DNA from: Stutzerimonas urumqiensis
GTDB lineage: Bacteria > Pseudomonadota > Gammaproteobacteria > Pseudomonadales > Pseudomonadaceae
Assembly: GCF_003640395.1 (NCBI RefSeq)
Contig: NZ_RBZQ01000004.1
Location: 434,001-498,000 of the forward strand
Direction: 5' to 3'
DNA: 64,000 nt
Shown: positions 25,669 to 35,417 of the stretch, piece after piece
How positions within the stretch are numbered: position 1 is the stretch's first letter
Layout of the letters: each line of letters opens with the position of its first letter
Notes under the pieces: generated by a model
What the model saw: only the letters and a program-made list of their open reading frames with translations
Database searches by the model: none
Told to the model about the DNA's origin: nothing
Position numbers and translations under genes: made by a program

Positions 25669-27381
25669 TCAGCTCAGGGGCGGCGTCCGCGGAGGCACGC
25701 GCCGCTTGCTGCCGGTGGCCTCATAGGCGGCAGCCAGGCGCAGCAGCGATGAATCGTCGTAGGCACGGCCGGCGAAGGTCAGGCCGACCGGCATGCCGAT
25801 ATCGTCCATGAGGCCCATGGGCACGGTGACGGTAGGCACGCCCAGATGCCGGATGGCCAGATTGCCATTGGCGACCCAGACACCATTGCTCCAGGCGATG
25901 TCCGCCGACGCCGGGTTGACGTCGGCGTCGGCCCGCGCGACGTCCGCCACGGTCGGGAAGATCACCGCGTCGAGCCCGAGCCGGTCCATCCACGCTTCCA
26001 GGTCGATCCGGCGCGTCTCTTCCAGACCGCGCAGGCCGTCCGGCAGCGTCTCGATCTTGTCCCACGGCGTGATGCCGCGCTCGGCCATGCGCACGTACTC
26101 GTCCATGCCGGCGGCCAGATCGCCCTCGCGATTTGGCAGAGTGCCGGGCTCATGCGGGAAGATTTGCGGCCCGTCGACGTCCACCAGCCGGTTCAGCGCC
26201 GGGTCGCCATTGGCTTGCAGGAAGTCGTCGAAGGCCCAGGCCGTCAGGTCCCACAGCTCGTGGTGCAGAAATTCCTTGGAGACCAAGCCACGGTTGAACA
26301 CGGTCGGTGCGCCCGGCCGATCCCCTTCGCAGTTGGAGACCAGCGGAAAGTCGACCTCCACCACCTCGGCGCCGGCCGCCTCGAGCGCTCGGCGGGCGTC
26401 TTCCCACAACGCGATGACCGACGGCCGCGTGTGGATGCGCTGCCCGGTCGGCCCGCCGATGCCGGGGTTCTCGCTGGTGCCTGCCTCGGGATCGACGTTG
26501 ATGTACATCCTGGGTACGCCGAAGCGCTTGCCCGCCAGGGCATCGGCCTTCGACAGCAGTTCCAGGTAGGACGCCGGGCGCACCGAGGCCACGCTCGGCA
26601 GCGGCACCCAGGGCTGCATGCGCCACAGGTCGCCACGCGTGTCCGGGTCCTCCGCGACGATAACGTCGAGCACTTCGAGCAGGTCGCTCATGGTCCGGGT
26701 GAAGGGCACGACCACATCCATCGTCGGCGTCAGCGGCCAGTTACCGCGCACGGAGATCACCCCGCGCGACGGCGTGTAGGCACAGAGGCCGCTGTTCGAC
26801 GCCGGCCCGCGACCGCTGGACCAGGTTTCCTCCGCCAGGCCGAAGGCGGCGAAACTCGCGGCGGTCGCGGTGCCGGCGCCGTTGGAGGAACCGGAAGCAA
26901 AGGGCGCGGGCAGGTAGTCTGCGTTGTACGGGCTTTCCGCGCGCCCGTAGACGCCACGCTGCATGCCGCCGTTGGCCATGGGCGGCATGTTGGTCTTGCC
27001 GAGGCAGATCGCACCCGCCGCGCGCAGCCGCTCGATGGTGAAGGCGTCGCGGTAGGCGACGAGTTTGGCGAAGGCCGGGCTGCCGGACGCCGCCGTCAGC
27101 CCCTTGACCAGGTAGCTGTCCTTGGCCGTATAGGGGATGCCATCGAGCGGGCCGAGCGTTTCGCCCCGCGCGCGTCGGGCGTCGGATGCCCGCGCTTCCT
27201 CCAACGCCGCCGGGTTTCGTACCACCACCGCATTGAGCGCGGTCGGGGTGTCGGGGCCATCGTAGGCCTCGATCCGCGCGAGATAGGCCTGCACCAGCTC
27301 GACCGCCGTGACCCGCCCGCCATCCAGCGCCTCGCGCAGGTCGGCGATGGACGCTTCGGTAACTTCGATCGGTGTATTCAT
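25669..27381 (-). CDS. Amidase signature family hydrolase
   Basis: This 570-residue enzyme has the catalytic Lys in YTAKDSYLVKG (about residue 85) and the cis-Ser region SGSSNGAGTATAA (about 165). A divergent nucleophile segment WSSGRGPAS replaces the usual TGGSIRxPA; the nucleophilic Ser and following Arg are kept. The C-terminal third holds NLAIRHLGVPTVTVPMG. It hydrolyses amide bonds, probably of small molecules, in the cytoplasm. It is longer than GatA and has no gatB/gatC neighbours, so a role in tRNA amidation is excluded. The divergent nucleophile loop suggests an unusual substrate. Confidence 0.8.
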   Translation of the reverse strand: MNTPIEVTEASIADLREALDGGRVTAVELVQAYLARIEAYDGPDTPTALNAVVVRNPAALEEARASDARRARGETLGPLDGIPYTAKDSYLVKGLTAASGSPAFAKLVAYRDAFTIERLRAAGAICLGKTNMPPMANGGMQRGVYGRAESPYNADYLPAPFASGSSNGAGTATAASFAAFGLAEETWSSGRGPASNSGLCAYTPSRGVISVRGNWPLTPTMDVVVPFTRTMSDLLEVLDVIVAEDPDTRGDLWRMQPWVPLPSVASVRPASYLELLSKADALAGKRFGVPRMYINVDPEAGTSENPGIGGPTGQRIHTRPSVIALWEDARRALEAAGAEVVEVDFPLVSNCEGDRPGAPTVFNRGLVSKEFLHHELWDLTAWAFDDFLQANGDPALNRLVDVDGPQIFPHEPGTLPNREGDLAAGMDEYVRMAERGITPWDKIETLPDGLRGLEETRRIDLEAWMDRLGLDAVIFPTVADVARADADVNPASADIAWSNGVWVANGNLAIRHLGVPTVTVPMGLMDDIGMPVGLTFAGRAYDDSSLLRLAAAYEATGSKRRVPPRTPPLS

Positions 27382-27532
27382 TCGGCCCTCTCTGGCTGGA
27401 AAACGATGCGGACAACTTTAGCGGTATCTGCCTGAATTGCAGAAGGACAGGATGCGCGACCAGCCACGAGCTGGCTCGCTGGCAACCTCAGGGCGAACAG
27501 CTCGCCGGAGCGGGCGACGCCATCGCCACGCA

Positions 27533-27567
27533 AGAAAAAACCCGAATGGCCCCTGAGCCATTCGGGT
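27533..27567 (-). terminator. Intrinsic terminator of the HrpK-like gene
   Basis: On the minus strand, CCCGAATGGC and GCCATTCGGG pair around a six-base loop and are followed by six T. It sits 51 bp after the stop of the HrpK-like gene and closes its transcript. Confidence 0.88.
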
Positions 27568-27617
27568 GAGCGGTGGCGACCTCACGAAGGTCGCCCATGG
27601 CAGCTGTCTCGGCCGGA

Positions 27618-30600
27618 TCAGCTGGCGACGGTGCTGCCCTTGTCCATCTGGGTCTGAAGGTTGCTGCCATCGCCCTCGTAGTCGGCATGCGCGACGTAGT
27701 CGAAGCCTGGCGAGGGCAAGTAACCGCTCTCGGCGAAGAACTCGTACTCCTCCTCGCGGTACTCGAAGATGCTCTGATCGTCCGGCGCGTCGCGCTGTCC
27801 GTAGCTGTACATGTACTCGTCGAGGAATTCGTAGCGCTCCAGCCCGTCCTCGGTGAGCAGGCCCTGCGCCTCGAGATCGGCGAACAGCTGCTTGAGATCG
27901 GCGCGGTGGGCGTCCATGCGGTTGTTGTGCTTGATGTCCTCGACAATCAGGAACGGCGTCAACGCGACGGTCAGTGCGGCGCCGACCCAAAGCAGCGGTG
28001 CGGCGATGGCACGGGCGGCGCTGGAACCCATGAGCGCCGCCATCTGCGCGCCGCCGCCCGCGAAGTTGAAGGCGCCGGCCGCCACCGTGATCGCGCCCTG
28101 GGCGACCGCCACCTTGTCGTTGCTGGCGAGCCCGGACTTGATCTTCAGCCCACCCAGGACGAGATCAGCCACGCCGGTGAAGGTATTGGCACCGGCGTCC
28201 ATGACCCGAAGAAACGCCGATACGCCACGGCTCGTCGGCGTGCTGCCGTTGAGCCCGGGGTTCTTGGCGAAGCCATCGCGGAAGCCTTCGTTGAGTTGCG
28301 TCCACTGCTCCGGTGTCAGGTCGAGCTTCTTGGCCAGCTTGTCCTGATCAGCGATAGGCGTCGCTTCGAGGGCATCGTTGAAATCCGTGAGCAGCTTGTG
28401 CAGGTCGCCTTCGACCAGTCCCATGTTGCGGCCGGCGCCGTTCGGGACGTCCTTGCCGAAGATCTGAGGCAAGGACTTGTCGAGCCCCAGCATCTGGTTC
28501 ACATGAGTGCCGCGAATGCTGTCGACGATGTTGCTGCCCAGATTGACGAAGTGCTGACCGGCGCCCAGCACGCTGACGAAGTCCTTCGCGATCGCCAGTC
28601 GCTCCTCCGGCGTATCGGCGAGCGTGCCGCCCTTGCCGGCAATCTGGTAGATGCCCGACGCCAGCGAAATAAGGCCACCCGCCGAGCCCAGCGCACCGTT
28701 GCCGTTGAGCTCGGTGAGGGTCTTGAGCATGCTGCCGTGCGCGCCCTCGCCCAGCGTTTTGTAGATGTCCTTGCCCATGACCTTGTCGATGTCGGCCTGG
28801 GTCACGGTGCCGTTCTTGGCGAAGGTCGCGCCCAGCTCCTTCAGGGCATCGCCGAAGGCCTTGGCAGTCTGCTTGTTGCCCAGAAACTCCTGGACGAACC
28901 GCTCGGTCTCCACCGTGCGACGGGTCATGTCGATGCCGCCTTTCTTCAGCGCGGCGAGCAGCGTCTTGATGGTGTCCTGCGTGGCGAGAACGGTGTTTTC
29001 GTCATTGATGCCCGACGGGTCGGCGAGCAACTTGTCGAGGTCCATCGTCGTTGCGTCGATCATCATGTGCTGCGAGAACTGGGCAGCCTTGTCGGGATCG
29101 AACGCGGCCAGCGCCGCGTAGGTCTTGCCGATGTCCGCTTCGGCCAGGTCGCCCTTCTGGTCGTTCTTCAGCTCGGCGATATAGCGCGAGTATTCCTCGG
29201 AGAAGGCCATCTTCTCGAGCTTCTCGAGCACGGCGTCCTTGTCCGGCAATGCGTCCAGGGCCTTGCTCTGCTGGGCCTGGAAGTCTTTCTGGACGCTTTC
29301 GGAGCCAAACAGCTCGGCGACCTGTTCATCGACCTTCGCGCGGTCGATGATCGAGGCGAAGTCTTCGCCATTGACCTTGGACGTGCTCTGGCCCATCGAG
29401 ATGTCCAGCGTGACCATGTCCAGGCCGTTCTCGCTGGCGGCCTGGGCGCGCAAGGCGTTGTACAGCTTGGCGCGGTCGTCGTCCTTCGCGATCGTGCCGT
29501 TGGCGATGCCGGTCTTCCATTCGTTGATCAGGTTCTGCCAGGTCAGCTCGCTGACGGTGAGCTTGCGGCTCTTGTCGTTCGGGTCGACGGTGGTGGTTTC
29601 AAGGCTGGCGACGTCCGTTTCGCTCATCGGCGGCAGCCCCGCGCTCTTGCGCTCGAAATCCTGCTTGCTGGTCTCGGTGACCTCGCCTGCCTTCAGGCTG
29701 GAGAAGCCGTACTTGCCGAAGTCCTGCAACCGGCCCGCTTCGGTGCCGTGCCTGGCCTCGCCGTCCTTGGTGATGCCGTCGATGCTGCCGTTGCCGACGT
29801 CGCCGCCGGTGATCAACTTGCCATCGGCATCGTGCGTCTCGATGTATTCGAGCACCTGCGACGCGCGGTACGCGGCATCGGCGTCCTTCTCGAAGTCGCC
29901 GACCTGCTCCTTGAGGCGGTCCTTGATGCCGCTCTGGTTGCCGAGGTTCTTGAGCAGCGGATCGCCGTCGATGATGTCCTGTGCCGAGCGCTCGTCGTTT
30001 TCGGGACGTTCCCAGACGATGCCGAGCTTCTCGGCCTGCTCGCGGGCGGCCTTGTCATCCCCGGCCGAGGCGGGACTACGCAGCTCGCCCTTCAGGTGGG
30101 CGAAGCCGTATTTGCCGAAATCCTGAAGACGGCCCGCTTCGGTGCCGTGCCGTGCCTCGCCACTGTTGGTAAACCCGTCGACGCTGCCGTTCGCGACGTC
30201 TTTCCCCGCGATGACGTCGCCGTTGCCGTCGAGCGTCTCGATGTGCTCCAGCACCTGCGCGGCCCTGTAAGCGGCGTCGGCATCACGCTCGAAGTCGCCG
30301 ACCCGCTCCTTGAGCATGTCCTTCACGCCGCTCTGGTTGCCCAGGTTCTTCAGCAGCGGGTTGTCGTCGATGATGTCCTGCGCCGAGCGGTCGTCGCCCT
30401 CGGGACGCTTCCACTGGATGCCGAGCTTCTCGGCCATCTCGCGGGCCTGTTCGTCATCCGCGGCGCGCGACACCTGCTTCAGCTCGCCCTTCAGATGACC
30501 GAACCCGTACTTGCCGAAATCCTGCAGCCGGCCCGCCTCGGTGCCGTGTTTCGCTTCGCCGCTGCTGGTGAAGCCATTGATGCTGCCGTTGCCAATGTCG

Positions 30601-31319
30601 TCTCCGATGATGCGGTTGCCATCGCCATCGAGCTTCTCGACATGCTCCAGCACCTGGACCGCCCGGTAGGCGGCGTCGGCGTCGTTCTCGAAGTCGCCGA
30701 CCCGCTCCTTGAGCATGTCCCGCACGTCGCTCTGGTTGCCCAGGTTCTTCAGCAGCGGGTTGTCATCGATGATGTCCTGCGCCGAGCGATCGTCTCCCGC
30801 GGAGCGTTCCCATTCGATCCCGACGGCTTCGGCATTCTTGCGCGCCTCCGGGTCGTCGGCGACGGTGCTCACATCGCGCAGCTCGCCTTTCAGGTGGGAA
30901 AAGCCATACTTGCCGAAGTCCTGCAGACGGCCCGCCTCGGTGCCGTGCCTTGCCTCGCCGCTGCTGGTGAAGCCGTCCACCCGGCCGTTGTCCACATCGT
31001 TGCTGGCGACGCGGTTGCCGCGTTCATCCAGCTTCTCGATGTGCTCGAGCACCTGGACGGCGCGGTACGCGGCGTCGGCGTCCTTCTCGAAATCACCGAC
31101 CCGGTCGCGCAGCATGTCTTTCACGTCGCCCTGGTTGCCGAGGTTCTTCAGCAGCGGGCTGTCATCGATGATCTCTTGTGCCGAGCGGTCGTCGCCCTCC
31201 GGCCTCTCCCACCGTATTCCGGCATCCCTGGCTTGCTCGGCGGCCTCCTCCCATGCCTGGGTGGTATCCGAATTCGCCGATACGTTACCCACGGCGTTAC
31301 TCGACACTTTGACGGTCAT
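27618..31319 (-). CDS. HrpK/HrpF-like repeat protein, predicted type III translocator or effector family
   Basis: This 1233-residue protein has no signal peptide. Residues 1-26 are Ser/Thr/Asn-rich, as in type III secreted proteins. Four tandem repeats of exactly 133 residues follow (W at 37, 170, 303, 436), each with DDRSAQDIID, PLLKNLGNQ, VGDFEKDADAAYRAxQVLEHIE and HGTEAGRLQDFGKYGF. A helical middle follows, then a hydrophobic stretch (about 1070-1126) and an acidic, Tyr-rich tail. Repeats plus a late hydrophobic domain match the HrpF/NopX/HrpK translocator plan. No type III secretion gene or hrp box was found here, so the export route is unknown. An AAAGGA ribosome site precedes the ATG and a strong terminator follows. 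Confidence 0.72.
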   Translation of the reverse strand: MTVKVSSNAVGNVSANSDTTQAWEEAAEQARDAGIRWERPEGDDRSAQEIIDDSPLLKNLGNQGDVKDMLRDRVGDFEKDADAAYRAVQVLEHIEKLDERGNRVASNDVDNGRVDGFTSSGEARHGTEAGRLQDFGKYGFSHLKGELRDVSTVADDPEARKNAEAVGIEWERSAGDDRSAQDIIDDNPLLKNLGNQSDVRDMLKERVGDFENDADAAYRAVQVLEHVEKLDGDGNRIIGDDIGNGSINGFTSSGEAKHGTEAGRLQDFGKYGFGHLKGELKQVSRAADDEQAREMAEKLGIQWKRPEGDDRSAQDIIDDNPLLKNLGNQSGVKDMLKERVGDFERDADAAYRAAQVLEHIETLDGNGDVIAGKDVANGSVDGFTNSGEARHGTEAGRLQDFGKYGFAHLKGELRSPASAGDDKAAREQAEKLGIVWERPENDERSAQDIIDGDPLLKNLGNQSGIKDRLKEQVGDFEKDADAAYRASQVLEYIETHDADGKLITGGDVGNGSIDGITKDGEARHGTEAGRLQDFGKYGFSSLKAGEVTETSKQDFERKSAGLPPMSETDVASLETTTVDPNDKSRKLTVSELTWQNLINEWKTGIANGTIAKDDDRAKLYNALRAQAASENGLDMVTLDISMGQSTSKVNGEDFASIIDRAKVDEQVAELFGSESVQKDFQAQQSKALDALPDKDAVLEKLEKMAFSEEYSRYIAELKNDQKGDLAEADIGKTYAALAAFDPDKAAQFSQHMMIDATTMDLDKLLADPSGINDENTVLATQDTIKTLLAALKKGGIDMTRRTVETERFVQEFLGNKQTAKAFGDALKELGATFAKNGTVTQADIDKVMGKDIYKTLGEGAHGSMLKTLTELNGNGALGSAGGLISLASGIYQIAGKGGTLADTPEERLAIAKDFVSVLGAGQHFVNLGSNIVDSIRGTHVNQMLGLDKSLPQIFGKDVPNGAGRNMGLVEGDLHKLLTDFNDALEATPIADQDKLAKKLDLTPEQWTQLNEGFRDGFAKNPGLNGSTPTSRGVSAFLRVMDAGANTFTGVADLVLGGLKIKSGLASNDKVAVAQGAITVAAGAFNFAGGGAQMAALMGSSAARAIAAPLLWVGAALTVALTPFLIVEDIKHNNRMDAHRADLKQLFADLEAQGLLTEDGLERYEFLDEYMYSYGQRDAPDDQSIFEYREEEYEFFAESGYLPSPGFDYVAHADYEGDGSNLQTQMDKGSTVAS
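29676..31241 (-). repeat. Four 399-bp coding repeats inside the HrpK-like gene
   Basis: The units cover residues 27-548. Their length is conserved to the residue (133 each), and identity is high in the core while the linkers between HLKGEL and the next W vary. The DNA repeats could recombine and change copy number between strains. Confidence 0.9.
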
Positions 31320-31680
31320 TGCCTGTTCCTTTCAGAGAGCGCCAGAAAACTACAGTGACTGCATGAGCTTACGTGGGCCAGGCGCAATACTCGCTACTGG
31401 TGGGAGGGTGAAGCGCGGTGTGCGTCGTCCATGAAAAGCCGCCTGAGTGACCATACGATGACACCTGGCACCGGAGGCGACGAAACGGCCAATTGGCAAG
31501 CCTGATGCGCCGAGCGCGCGGAGGCGGATCAGCCGCGCGGAATCGAGCGACAGGCTGCGCGGGATCGCGAGTCCTACAGCCCGACGACCGGCCGCCCTGG
31601 CCGAGTTTCGGTCACCGCTGAGCGGCGCGAATCGCTGTATACTCGCGCGCCATTTTTTCCGGTGTCCCGAGGGTTCCCCC
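31320..31680. other. Divergent intergenic region, HrpK-like gene / rimO
   Basis: This 361-bp region must hold both promoters. A TATACT (31638-31643) 38 bp before rimO is a candidate -10 box, but no good -35 was seen. On the minus side no hrp box (GGAACC and CCAC at the usual spacing) precedes the HrpK-like gene. Nothing else is recognisable. Confidence 0.4.
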
Positions 31681-33003
31681 ATGAGCAAAGCGCCAACAGT
31701 CGGATTCGTCAGCCTCGGTTGCCCGAAGGCCACCGTCGATTCCGAGCGCATCCTCACGCAGCTGCGCATGGAGGGTTACCAGGTGGTGCCGACCTACGAG
31801 GACGCCGACGTGGTGGTGGTCAACACCTGCGGCTTCATCGACAGCGCCAAGGCCGAGTCGCTCGATGCCATCGGCGAGGCCATCGCCGAGAACGGCAAGG
31901 TGATCGTCACCGGCTGCATGGGCGTGGACGAAGGCAACATCCGCAACGTGCATCCCAGTGTCCTGGCCGTGACGGGCCCGCAGCAGTACGAGCAGGTGGT
32001 CAACGCGGTGCACGAGGTGGTGCCGCCGAGCAAGGAGCACGACCCCTTCGTCGATCTCGTGCCGCCGCAGGGCATCAAGCTCACGCCGCGCCACTACGCC
32101 TACCTGAAGATTTCCGAAGGCTGCAACCACAGCTGCAGCTTCTGCATCATCCCCTCGATGCGCGGCAAGCTGGTCAGCCGCCCGGTGGGCGACGTGCTGT
32201 CCGAGGCGCAGCGGCTGGTCAAGGCCGGCGTGCAAGAAATCCTCGTCATCAGCCAGGACACCAGCGCCTACGGCGTGGACCTCAAGTACAAGACCGACTT
32301 CTGGGACGGCCAGCCCGTCAAGACGCGCATGAAAGAGCTGTGCGAGGCGCTGTCCTCGATGGGCGTGTGGGTGCGCCTGCACTACGTCTATCCGTACCCG
32401 AACGTCGATGACGTCATCCCGCTGATGGCGGCCGGCAAGCTGCTGCCGTACCTGGACATCCCCTTCCAGCATGCGAGCCCCAAGGTGCTGAAGGCGATGA
32501 AGCGCCCGGCCTTCGAGGACAAGACGCTCGCCCGCATCAAGCAATGGCGCGCCATCTGCCCGGAGCTGATCATCCGCTCGACCTTCATCGTCGGCTTCCC
32601 CGGCGAGACCGAGGAGGATTTCCAGTACCTGCTGGACTGGCTGACCGAGGCGCAGCTGGATCGCGTCGGCTGCTTCCAGTACTCGCCGGTCGAGGGCGCA
32701 CCGGCCAACGAGCTGGGCCTCGAACTGGTGCCGGATGATGTCAAGCAGGATCGCTGGGAGCGCTTCATGGCGCACCAGCAGGCGATCTCCGCGGCGCGCC
32801 TGCAGCTCAAGATCGGCAAGGAACTCGAAGTCCTGATCGACGAAGTCGACGACGAAGGCGCCATCGGCCGCTCCTACGCCGACGCGCCGGAGATAGACGG
32901 CATGGTCTACGTCGACAGCGAGCACCCGCTCCAGCCCGGCGACAAGGTCTGGGTGCGGGTCACCAACGCCGACGAATACGACCTCTGGGCCGAAGCCATC
33001 TGA
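31681..33003 (+). CDS. rimO: Ribosomal protein S12 methylthiotransferase
   Basis: This 440-residue radical SAM enzyme modifies Asp89 of ribosomal protein S12 (E. coli numbering). The N-terminal MTTase domain has its three cluster cysteines in SLGCPKA, NTCGF and TGCMG. The radical SAM CxxxCxxC is in CNHSCSFC (about residue 147), and a C-terminal TRAM domain is present. Length is normal. It is a single gene with a short 5' leader; two hairpins follow its stop (33015-33074). Confidence 0.96.
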   Translation: MSKAPTVGFVSLGCPKATVDSERILTQLRMEGYQVVPTYEDADVVVVNTCGFIDSAKAESLDAIGEAIAENGKVIVTGCMGVDEGNIRNVHPSVLAVTGPQQYEQVVNAVHEVVPPSKEHDPFVDLVPPQGIKLTPRHYAYLKISEGCNHSCSFCIIPSMRGKLVSRPVGDVLSEAQRLVKAGVQEILVISQDTSAYGVDLKYKTDFWDGQPVKTRMKELCEALSSMGVWVRLHYVYPYPNVDDVIPLMAAGKLLPYLDIPFQHASPKVLKAMKRPAFEDKTLARIKQWRAICPELIIRSTFIVGFPGETEEDFQYLLDWLTEAQLDRVGCFQYSPVEGAPANELGLELVPDDVKQDRWERFMAHQQAISAARLQLKIGKELEVLIDEVDDEGAIGRSYADAPEIDGMVYVDSEHPLQPGDKVWVRVTNADEYDLWAEAI

Positions 33004-33014
33004 CCGGTTTCACA

Positions 33015-33074
33015 GCGGGCTGAGCCTAAGCCCGCCTGCCTGTCGCTCGTTCCAGCCTGCCGCATCCGGCAGGC
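33015..33074. repeat. Two adjacent hairpins downstream of rimO
   Basis: GCGGGCT/AGCCCGC (33015-33035, seven-base loop) and GCCTGCCG/CGGCAGGC (33055-33074, four-base loop) are perfect stems. Neither is followed by a T run, so they may stabilise the 3' end or be relics of an intergenic repeat. Confidence 0.5.
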
Positions 33075-33163
33075 ATCTACCGCCTCACGACCACCGCTTC
33101 GACCAAGGCAGGGGTGACACCTCCCGGCTTTGCCGCCATGCTCTGGGTGCCTGATCGGTCAGG

Positions 33164-33197
33164 CCGCTATCCATAACAAGCCGCTATCCATAACAAC
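33164..33197. repeat. 17-bp tandem direct repeat
   Basis: CCGCTATCCATAACAA plus one base occurs twice back to back, just before the ribosome site of the small membrane protein gene. It probably arose by local duplication. It lies in the 5' leader and could affect expression. Confidence 0.8.
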
Positions 33198-33212
33198 AAG
33201 AGAGATGCCTTC

Positions 33213-33602
33213 ATGACGATCAAAGCGGTCGTACTGCGCTACCTGCTGACCTACGTCGGCCTGCTTCTTCTGCTTGGCCAATTGCTCAGCATGCTCGGAG
33301 TCGGCGCCAACGAGGGCGTGTTCATCGGCCTGCTGGCAGGCGCCGGCCTCTGGCCCTGCCTTGCCTTCGGTCGTCGCAACGGCCGTTACTTCGACCGCGG
33401 CGAGAAGACGACCGTCATCTCCGCCTTCCTGCTGATCGACCTGCTGTTCCAGATCCTGTTCGGCAACATTCTGCTGCCCGGCATGGCGCCGCTGGTCGAG
33501 GTGCTGCTGGCCTTCGCGATGGTGGCCGTGCTGCATGCGGTGGTGCTCACGCTGATCGTGCAATGGGCCGGGCGCATGCTGGCGAGCAAAGGGCTGGCCT
33601 GA
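33213..33602 (+). CDS. Small membrane protein, ABZJ_00895-like
   Basis: The 129-residue protein has four predicted helices with a short cytoplasmic loop (FGRRNGRYFDRGEKTT). The pattern resembles the ABZJ_00895 family of uncharacterised membrane proteins; I base this on the FGRRNGR-like loop and length, so it is tentative. An AAGAGAGA stretch precedes the ATG by nine bases. No function can be stated. Confidence 0.65.
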   Translation: MTIKAVVLRYLLTYVGLLLLLGQLLSMLGVGANEGVFIGLLAGAGLWPCLAFGRRNGRYFDRGEKTTVISAFLLIDLLFQILFGNILLPGMAPLVEVLLAFAMVAVLHAVVLTLIVQWAGRMLASKGLA

Positions 33603-33698
33603 CGAGCATCCGCGCTAGCGATCCGTTGCAGTGATCAACACGCGGGTGTCGATCGCTGCACCGAATCGCTGGCCATTCCTCAGCAGGCCCTCGCTTCG

Positions 33699-35375
33699 TC
33701 ATGCGCGTTCCGGCACCTTTCGCACCGGCGCGCCATGAGCGGCGTAGTACGGTGCGGTGCTACGCGGCAGCGGCTGCCGGCCGCGAATCCGGTCGGCGAT
33801 CTTCTCGGCGATCATGATGGTCGTGGCGTTCAGGTTGCCGGTCACGATCTGCGGCATGATCGAAGCGTCGACCACACGCAGCCCCTCGAGCCCGTGCACC
33901 CGCCCTTCCCCATCGACCACGGCCATCTCGTCCGATCCCATCTTGCAGGAGCATGAAGGGTGGTACGCCGTCTCGGCGTGCTCGCGCACAAAGCGATCCA
34001 GGTCCTCGTCACTCTGCGCCTCGGCGCCGGGGCTCAGTTCCTTGCCGCGGTAGGGATCGAGCGCCGGCTGCCGGACGATCTCGCGCGTGATGCGGATGGC
34101 ATCGCGGAACTCCTGCCAGTCCTGCTCGTGCGCCATGTAGTTGAAGAGGATGCTCGGGTCTTCGGCCGGGTCGGTCGAACGGATCTCGACGCGGCCGCGG
34201 CTCGGTGAGCGCATCGAACCGACGTGCGCCTGGAAGCTGTGGCCGCTGTGCGCATTGCTGCCGTTGTAGTTCACCGCCACCGGCAGGAAGTGGAACTGGA
34301 TGTTCGGCCACTCGAATTCGTCGCGGCTGCGGATGAAGCCGCCCGCCTCGAACTGGTTGCTGGCGCCAATCCCCTTGCCGAGGAACATCCACTCGGCGCC
34401 GATCGCCGGCTGGTTCCACCATTGCAGCGCCGGGTAGAGCGACACCGGCTGGGTGCACTCGTATTGCAGGTACATTTCCAGGTGATCCTGCAGGTTCCGG
34501 CCGACACCGGGTAGCTCATGCACCGGCTTTACCCCGACCCGGCGCAGCAATTCGCCCGGCCCCACCCCGGAGCGCTGGAGCAGCTGCGGCGAGGCGATCG
34601 CACCACCACATAGCAGCACTTCGCGGCGCGCCCGCGCGACATGTGGGTCCCTCCGGTTGCGCAGGTAACGAACACCCACCGCCCGCTTGCCGTCGAAGAT
34701 CACGTGATCGGTGACCGCGTGGGTTTCGATGGTCAGGTTCGACCGGTCCTTCGCCTGGTCGAGGTAACCGCGCGCGGTGCTCGCCCTCCGGCCGTTCGGC
34801 GTCACGGTGCGGTCCATCGGGCCGAAGCCTTCCTGCTGGTAACCGTTCAAATCCTCGGTGTAGGGATAACCGGCCTGCACGCCCGCCTCGATCATGGCCT
34901 GGAACAGCACGTTGTTGTTCGCCTTCGGCGTGGCCACGCTGACGGGGCCGTCGCCGCCGTGGTAGTCGTTGGGCCCGATGTCGCGCGTCTCGGCCTTGCG
35001 GAAATACGGCAGGCAGTCGTGATAGGTCCAGTCGGCCAGTGCCGGGTCCTTCGCCCAATTGTCGAAATCCATCGCGTTGCCGCGTATGTAGACCATCCCG
35101 TTGATCAGCGACGAGCCGCCCAGCCCCTTGCCGCGGCCGCAATCCATCCGGCGGTTGTTCATGTGCGGCTCGGGGTCGGTCTTGTAGGCCCAGTTGTAGC
35201 GCGTGCCTTGCAGCGGATAAGCGAGTGCGGCGGGCATCTGCGTGCGGAAGTCCAGCCGGTAGTCCGGGCCGCCTGCTTCGAGCAGCAGCACGGTGACGTC
35301 GCGGTCTTCGGTCAGGCGCGTCGCCAGCACATTACCCGCTGAGCCCGCGCCAATGATGATGTAGTCGTATTCCAT
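33699..35375 (-). CDS. betA: Choline dehydrogenase
   Basis: This 558-residue GMC-family flavoprotein starts with the FAD motif [14 protein letters not shown]. It has the GMC signatures [20 protein letters not shown] (about residue 85) and [15 protein letters not shown], and the late active-site His in [11 protein letters not shown]. It oxidises choline to betaine aldehyde at the membrane. It is the last gene of betT-betB-betA, 42 bp after betB. Confidence 0.94.
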   Translation of the reverse strand: MEYDYIIIGAGSAGNVLATRLTEDRDVTVLLLEAGGPDYRLDFRTQMPAALAYPLQGTRYNWAYKTDPEPHMNNRRMDCGRGKGLGGSSLINGMVYIRGNAMDFDNWAKDPALADWTYHDCLPYFRKAETRDIGPNDYHGGDGPVSVATPKANNNVLFQAMIEAGVQAGYPYTEDLNGYQQEGFGPMDRTVTPNGRRASTARGYLDQAKDRSNLTIETHAVTDHVIFDGKRAVGVRYLRNRRDPHVARARREVLLCGGAIASPQLLQRSGVGPGELLRRVGVKPVHELPGVGRNLQDHLEMYLQYECTQPVSLYPALQWWNQPAIGAEWMFLGKGIGASNQFEAGGFIRSRDEFEWPNIQFHFLPVAVNYNGSNAHSGHSFQAHVGSMRSPSRGRVEIRSTDPAEDPSILFNYMAHEQDWQEFRDAIRITREIVRQPALDPYRGKELSPGAEAQSDEDLDRFVREHAETAYHPSCSCKMGSDEMAVVDGEGRVHGLEGLRVVDASIMPQIVTGNLNATTIMIAEKIADRIRGRQPLPRSTAPYYAAHGAPVRKVPERA

Positions 35376-35417
35376 GTTGTCTCTCCTACCGGTGGCCTGA
35401 TCGCAGCCACCGAGGCG

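Noticed and set aside
29676..31241. Regular repeats considered as a CRISPR array
   Set aside because: The 399-bp period and intact coding frame show protein repeats, not short repeats with spacers.
27573..31358. 1261-codon open frame on the plus strand opposite the HrpK-like gene
   Set aside because: It mirrors the repeats of the minus-strand gene and has no ribosome site or family motif; the long opening follows from GC-rich codon structure.
31320..31440. hrp box before the HrpK-like gene
   Set aside because: No GGAACC followed by CCACnnA at 15-16 bases was found on the minus strand.
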